Source: Plumapathes pennacea
Lineage: Eukaryota > Cnidaria > Anthozoa > Antipatharia > Myriopathidae
Length of the DNA: 64,000 bases
Assembly (NCBI GenBank): GCA_964036295.1
Contig: OZ038469.1
Span: forward strand, 10,990,067-11,054,066
Direction of reading: 5' to 3'
Shown here: in pieces, positions 59,583 through 64,000 of the stretch
Layout: each line of letters begins with the position of its first letter
Numbering within the stretch: the first letter of the stretch is position 1
Made by a program: the position numbers and the translations under genes
Notes under the pieces: model-generated
The model's input: the letters and a program-made list of their open reading frames with translations, nothing else
The model's database searches: none
What the model was told of the DNA's origin: nothing

Positions 59583-62500
59583 TCACTCTTTTTTCTTTTC
59601 GGATTTCTTGACGAGCTTATCTTTCCTCTTGTGGTCCTTCTTCTTGTGTTGCTTCGCGGCTTTGTCAAACGCCCCAGGAGTGGAAACAGGGACGGGGCCT
59701 GGCGCAGGCATTGGAGCTGGAGATGGAGCGGGAAGTGGGGCAGGGACTGGGGAGGGAACTGGAGCGGGAACTGGAGAGGGGACTGGAGAGGGAACTGGAG
59801 AGGGAACTGGAGAGGGGACTGGAGAGGGAACTGGAGAGGGGACTGGAGAGGGAACTGGAGAGGGAACTGGAGAGGGAACTGGAGAGGGGACTGGGGAGGG
59901 GGAGGGGGAGGGAGATGGGTACGGATTCGGTTGAGGATGGGGATATGGGCTGGGATAAGGGCCGGGATGAGGAGTGGGATACGGGCCGGGCTGAGGACTG
60001 GGATACGGGCTGGGATACGGACTGGGATACGGGCTGGGATACGGGCTGGGATAAGGATACGGCACTGGATATGGTGATGGATAGGGTGCAGGGTGCCTGT
60101 TGGCGGCGTACTGGTAAGGGTACAACGTTGTCACCGGGTAGGGATAGGGCTGGGGTGCTCGTTCTACATATCTGTATTTGTTGCAGCTGTACGGACATTT
60201 TCCACGTATTTCTGTGTTCGTTGCGCAGTAGCCAGCTTGAGACCAAGATGGACAGCGGGTATCTTTATCAAAATAGTCGTTTTCTGGAAAAATAATTAAT
60301 GGTTTTATATAATCACCAACGAAGCATATACACAACATTCAATTTGTAGTAAGGAAAATGCAAAGCTAATACTTTGGTATTAAAGCTTTATAACTATTAG
60401 CTGTGGTTACACACAGCCATTTTGGTGAGTTTAGGCACTTTTACCACGGGAAACACTTTCCGGATGTGTAACCACAGTTTCCCAAGCTAAATTTCCCCAG
60501 AGTAATTTCCATGGATACATAAAAAAGAACAAAAGAAAAGCCCATGACACTTCCAGAGCAAGCGAGCTAAGGTTTTCTGATTCCCACGGCAAACAGACCA
60601 ATCAGCAAGCGCCAGAGTATATATATTTTGTTTTCAGTTTGCCGCGAATTGATCTGCAAATTAAGCTGTGGCCTCGCAAGAACCCAAACACTTTTAGGAG
60701 CTCTGGCAAGAAGTCCATGCTCATGTGCAATAAGCTGGCGATTGCGAATCAGTTCAACCGCACGGATTAGATGTTACTGGAGGCGCCTTCTCCGGGTAAT
60801 TAGCATGAACAATTGGGTTGACACTAGCGAACAGCGCTGGTAAAGAAGAATCAGTAGAATCGACAATAAACTCGCTACCTTTCTTGAACCTTCCATGATT
60901 TTTGACAATATGTGCTTAAGTTGGCTGATTTCATCTTGGCACTTATTTACTGTTTGACCTGAAGCATCTCGGGTACCGGAAATCCCAAGGTGAATTTGTC
61001 GTGGTCAAATTAACCTTGGGGTTTGCTGTTACCACGGTGTGTGTAACCACAGCTATTGTTTTCTAGCGCCCAGTCAGACTCTGACTGTGGTAAATCTCTT
61101 GCATGAAGTTGGATATTACACGGAAATAAATAGAGGATATTACACGGAAATAAATGTCCATATTATGTTGCCTGACACTGCAGCCCTATTGGCAAGTTTG
61201 TTTAGATTGAGAAGAATGTTAAATTAAACTCGATTTTTACCTCAATTTTTGCGAAAGCAACATTCCCAATTAAACAATGAAGAAAAAAAAAACAGAACTG
61301 TTGAGATGCGGAACTTTAGTGAGCTATGCCACCGCAGCAGAAAAACGCCTAGCCTTCAAACCTGTTTGACAGAATCTTATTTTGCACGCTTCAAATGCTC
61401 ACGTCAAGTTGTAATTTCCTTACATATTTCTCCCGCTTTAGCTTATACTGCCTGACTTAAGGAAGTCAGTTTTTTGCGTCTGTCCTGTTTTCAATCATGA
61501 AACGGCAAAGCCGCTTGTGAACCCACAGCTTTTTGACAATACCATGACGCGTTTTATCATCAATAAGAGGACGTACGCATAAAAATTACTAACGCCGATT
61601 TGTCAACTGTTTAGATTGAGCGACAGGTTAGTCCCTCTGTCTGTCTGTCTGTCGTCTGTCTTACCTGAGCCGCATAGCTCACAGCTCTTAATGCAGTTCT
61701 GGATCATGTATTGTGGCAAACGGAGGCAATCTCCTTCACTGGCCCATGTCCTACAGGATTTCGTCTTATCAGCGCATGTTTCAGGATTACCTGAAAGAAA
61801 GAATGGGTGCCGGCAGTTAGCATCCGATTAACCCGCAAACTTACACACAAAGTTCTAGTGGCTCCAGCCACCACATAGGGGGATGGAGTGGGGTGGTGAT
61901 GCCCCCCTCTCCCTCCTTGCCTTTTTGTTATGTGAAGATAACTTGAATAGCTTTCTTTAGTGGAAAGTCTGCTACATTTGTACGAGATGACTAATGAACA
62001 TGTTTGCTCCCAGCTCCCTTTGTGCCCTCTCATGCACTGTATGCTTCGCTACTAGAAATAGGATATTTGCAGAAAAATGAGCTATGATTGCGCGAGCGCG
62101 TTTTAGACTGCAAAAGTTTCGGCGCTAATTGAACCACATTTATTAACGGAGGAAGGCATGTTCATATAAAAAAATGTTAACAAGTTAATGTAAAATGCTA
62201 ATAGGTTAATGAGTTATCGCTCACATACTCATGTTATGTCTTGGCTTTCCAATAATAAACTTACCTCCTTCTCTAGCGCAGAATCTGCACGTCCAGGGGC
62301 ATTTCTTCACCATATCGTCAAAGTCCTTTAAGCATTTTCCATCATCCGCAAGTTCATCACAGTTTGCATCTTCTTCGTCTTCGCAGTCATCAGGGTCGAT
62401 ATGAACTATTGGGAGACAAAGAAATGAAACCACTGACTGCTGCTAACAAAGTTTAAACCTCAGAATTTGCTGTGAGTGGCAAGAAATTTTTTAAAAGCAG

Positions 62501-63539
62501 TGAATTATTGTAGCCCTGAACACAAAACAAAAGAAGTACAAGAATTGAGGAAAATGTTGTTTTGTTTGTACTTACGTTTCTTGAGATCTATATTGTCAGT
62601 CAGTCTGTCAACATCATCCACGGTCATGTGATCACCATTTGAACCAGAACCAGAACCAGACTCGTCATATTTTTGGTCTTTGAGGCTTGTAGCTAGAGTG
62701 TATGAAAGCAACACATGTTAACAAGGAATGGTTGGATTTGGTGCATTTCTCTTTTGGGAGTGATACTGTACGTACATTAGGTACGAGTCTAGGTGGGGTC
62801 TGTGTTATATAGAAATAACAACATACATACACCAATCCGTTTTTGTTTGAAAACGGAGCTTTCACACAAAGACGCATCGAAAGTTTTCCGTCCACTCTTA
62901 TACAACAAACGGATGATACTAACGCCCCGTCCACACTAATCCGTCTTCGTTTTGAAAACGGAGTTTTTATACAAAAACGCATCGAAAATTTTCCGTCCAG
63001 ACTATCGTTTTCGAATCTTTTTCGCTGGCCACACTATTACGCTGGACCGACCGAAACGCTAAATGCCCGGGTTGAGCATGCGCAGATTTCTTGATCAATG
63101 ACCGGGAGACTGGGACAGAAATCACATGATAATCATGACGTCACGTAGTTTCGAAAAGCTCCGTTTTCGCCGTCGACGCTACAACATGAAACCGGAGTCT
63201 CTCAAAATATCCACTCTGGAGAGCGTTTTCAAAAATGTCCGTTTCGGTCATCGAATACGCGTCTTAGTATGGACGAGAGGCCAAAACGGATAAATAGAAC
63301 TCCGTTTTCAAACGAAAACGGATTACAGTGTGGACGGGGCTTAAACTAACATCATAAAAGCTACACTGAAACATCAGGCTAAAGAATAATATGCGTAATT
63401 GGTTTGCTGACTTATTTCAAATTAATTTTAGAATTCCCATTTTTTCTATTTTGAGTCGTTTAAACTTACATGTTTTCTTACTTTCACATACACATACAGC
63501 ACCAAGGAACAGAATCAGAATCAGAAACAGTCTCTGCAT
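59583..63539 (-). CDS. Secreted protein with three ShKT-like modules, Pro/Tyr-rich repeats and Lys-rich tail
   Basis: Exons: 63539-63470, 62692-62576, 62405-62265, 61790-61665, 60283-59583, total 384 residues. In order: signal peptide (residues 1 to about 18), a Ser-Gly run that could carry glycosaminoglycan, then Cys modules at about 70-105 and 114-150 (each with six Cys) and about 157-185 (four Cys). Next come YPSP-type repeats, then VPSP repeats (12-base DNA unit), and a tail ending KKSEKKKE. Modules of this type occur in cnidarian channel-blocking peptides and also in ordinary secreted enzymes and matrix proteins. The long Pro/Tyr and Lys regions suggest an extracellular structural or nematocyst-wall role, which is inference. 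The third module lacks the first and last Cys, which normally pair. Introns 1 and 4 hold MITEs. Confidence 0.82.
59720..59900 (-). repeat. 12-bp coding minisatellite (VPSP repeat)
   Basis: GGAACTGGAGAG and GGGACTGGAGAG units repeat about fourteen times in the last exon of the ShKT gene, each encoding Val-Pro-Ser-Pro on the minus strand. Because the unit is a multiple of three and lacks stops in any frame, several frames are open. Length is likely to vary between alleles. Confidence 0.9.
60399..61056. mobile_element. ~650-bp inverted-repeat element in ShKT gene intron 4
   Basis: AGCTGTGGTTACACACAGCC near 60399 is mirrored by GTGTGTAACCACAGCT ending near 61053. Additional GTGTAACCACAG occurs at about 60465. 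No ORF with transposase features is present. Its limits are approximate. Confidence 0.55.
61627..61658 (+). repeat. (CTGT)n microsatellite next to ShKT exon 4
   Basis: CTGTCTGTCTGTCTGTCGTCTGTC lies just inside the intron after the donor of exon 4 (61665). Confidence 0.85.
62924..63340. mobile_element. 417-bp MITE in ShKT gene intron 1
   Basis: It starts GCCCCGTCCACACTAATCCG and ends with the inverse GTGTGGACGGGGC; both ends continue with CGTTTTGAAAACGGAG-like arms. A partial second copy (GAAAACGGAGCTTTCACAC) precedes it at 62836-62910. No coding capacity is present. Confidence 0.75.
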
Positions 63540-63540
63540 C

Positions 63541-64000
63541 TCTGAGGGGCGGAGTTGATGTCACCTGGTGAAATACATCAAGCATGTTACTGACAAGAAG
63601 ATGTAAGACGTCCATTCAAATAATGAACTTTTTGTCGCGCAATAGGATAAAAAAGGCTAGAAATTAAAGTAATTGAATACCTTGCTGTATTTAAATGAAA
63701 AAGAAAGTATATATATATAGAGGATGAAATAAGGTTTGTTCCTTTTTTTAAGAAAAGCTAACTGTATTTTTTTCTTTTGTGGCTTTAGACAATATGATAT
63801 GGACTAAAGGAGTTTACTTCATATGTATACGCTCAGAAGTAAAATTTATGCAGCTATAGGAAGAGGCAGTAAGACCATCAGAGGGTCTAGTGACCGTAAA
63901 ATATGAAAATATGGAAAGTAAGTGAAGTTCAACATGGAAACCATAGCAAGGGCTTTAAAGTTGAAACATCTAAATATATACATATATATATATATAGGGA
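63541..64000. other. ShKT gene upstream flank
   Basis: Presumed promoter and 5' region of the minus-strand ShKT gene. It contains short TA-repeat runs near 63708-63720 and 63976-63995. No further feature is visible before the window end. Confidence 0.5.

Noticed and set aside
59547..60295. Plus-strand and alternative-frame ORFs over the ShKT last exon
   Set aside because: Only the minus frame joins spliced upstream exons and carries the Cys module; the others are repeat by-products.

Overview
The window is animal nuclear DNA: every recognisable gene is metazoan, most are split by GT-AG introns, and the spaces between exons are full of short inverted-repeat transposons. ShKT-type cysteine modules, lineage-specific tandem duplications and the repeat load suggest an anthozoan cnidarian (coral or anemone). 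That is inference; no species can be named from the sequence alone.

Layout. (1) 1-11380: a tandem array of roughly 3.34-kb units. Each unit carries an intronless gene for an unrecognised 338-residue acidic protein, followed by a copy of the promoter and first 29 codons of SPRTN. The last unit runs into the intact gene. (2) 11294-15671 (+): a complete six-exon SPRTN, the DNA-protein crosslink protease. (3) 15990-27249 (-): three complete three-exon GRHPR-like D-2-hydroxyacid dehydrogenase genes (A, B, C) and a fragment of a fourth, with a decayed hAT-type transposase between A and B. (4) 27372-32450 (+): an eight-exon DHRS7-like short-chain dehydrogenase, head to head with GRHPR-like C with 122 bp between start codons. 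(5) 33741-34673 (-): an intronless heparan sulfate 3-O-sulfotransferase. (6) About 39077-43417 (-): a second DHRS7-like gene in inverted orientation. (7) 46552-54280 (+): a seven-exon TRAF (RING, TRAF zinc fingers, coiled coil, MATH). (8) 56073-58415 (-): a possible small three-exon orphan gene. (9) 59583-63539 (-): a secreted protein with three ShKT-like modules, a long Pro/Tyr-rich repeat and a Lys-rich tail.

The genes do not form a single pathway. What links them is local duplication: the acidic gene array with captured SPRTN starts, the GRHPR-like cluster with very similar 3' exons, and the DHRS7 pair with matching exon lengths. The most unusual region is the acidic-gene array. Its duplication breakpoint lies inside SPRTN exon 1, so each unit carries a SPRTN-type promoter upstream of the next acidic gene.

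Mobile elements are mainly non-autonomous DNA transposons. There are four elements with GGCCCGG ends and CTG target duplications (one with its empty site preserved in sister array units), several TA-flanked elements, one TTAA-flanked element, and a 752-bp foldback palindrome. All exon boundaries were read by eye from splice sites, reading phase and family resemblance; no alignment or expression data were available.
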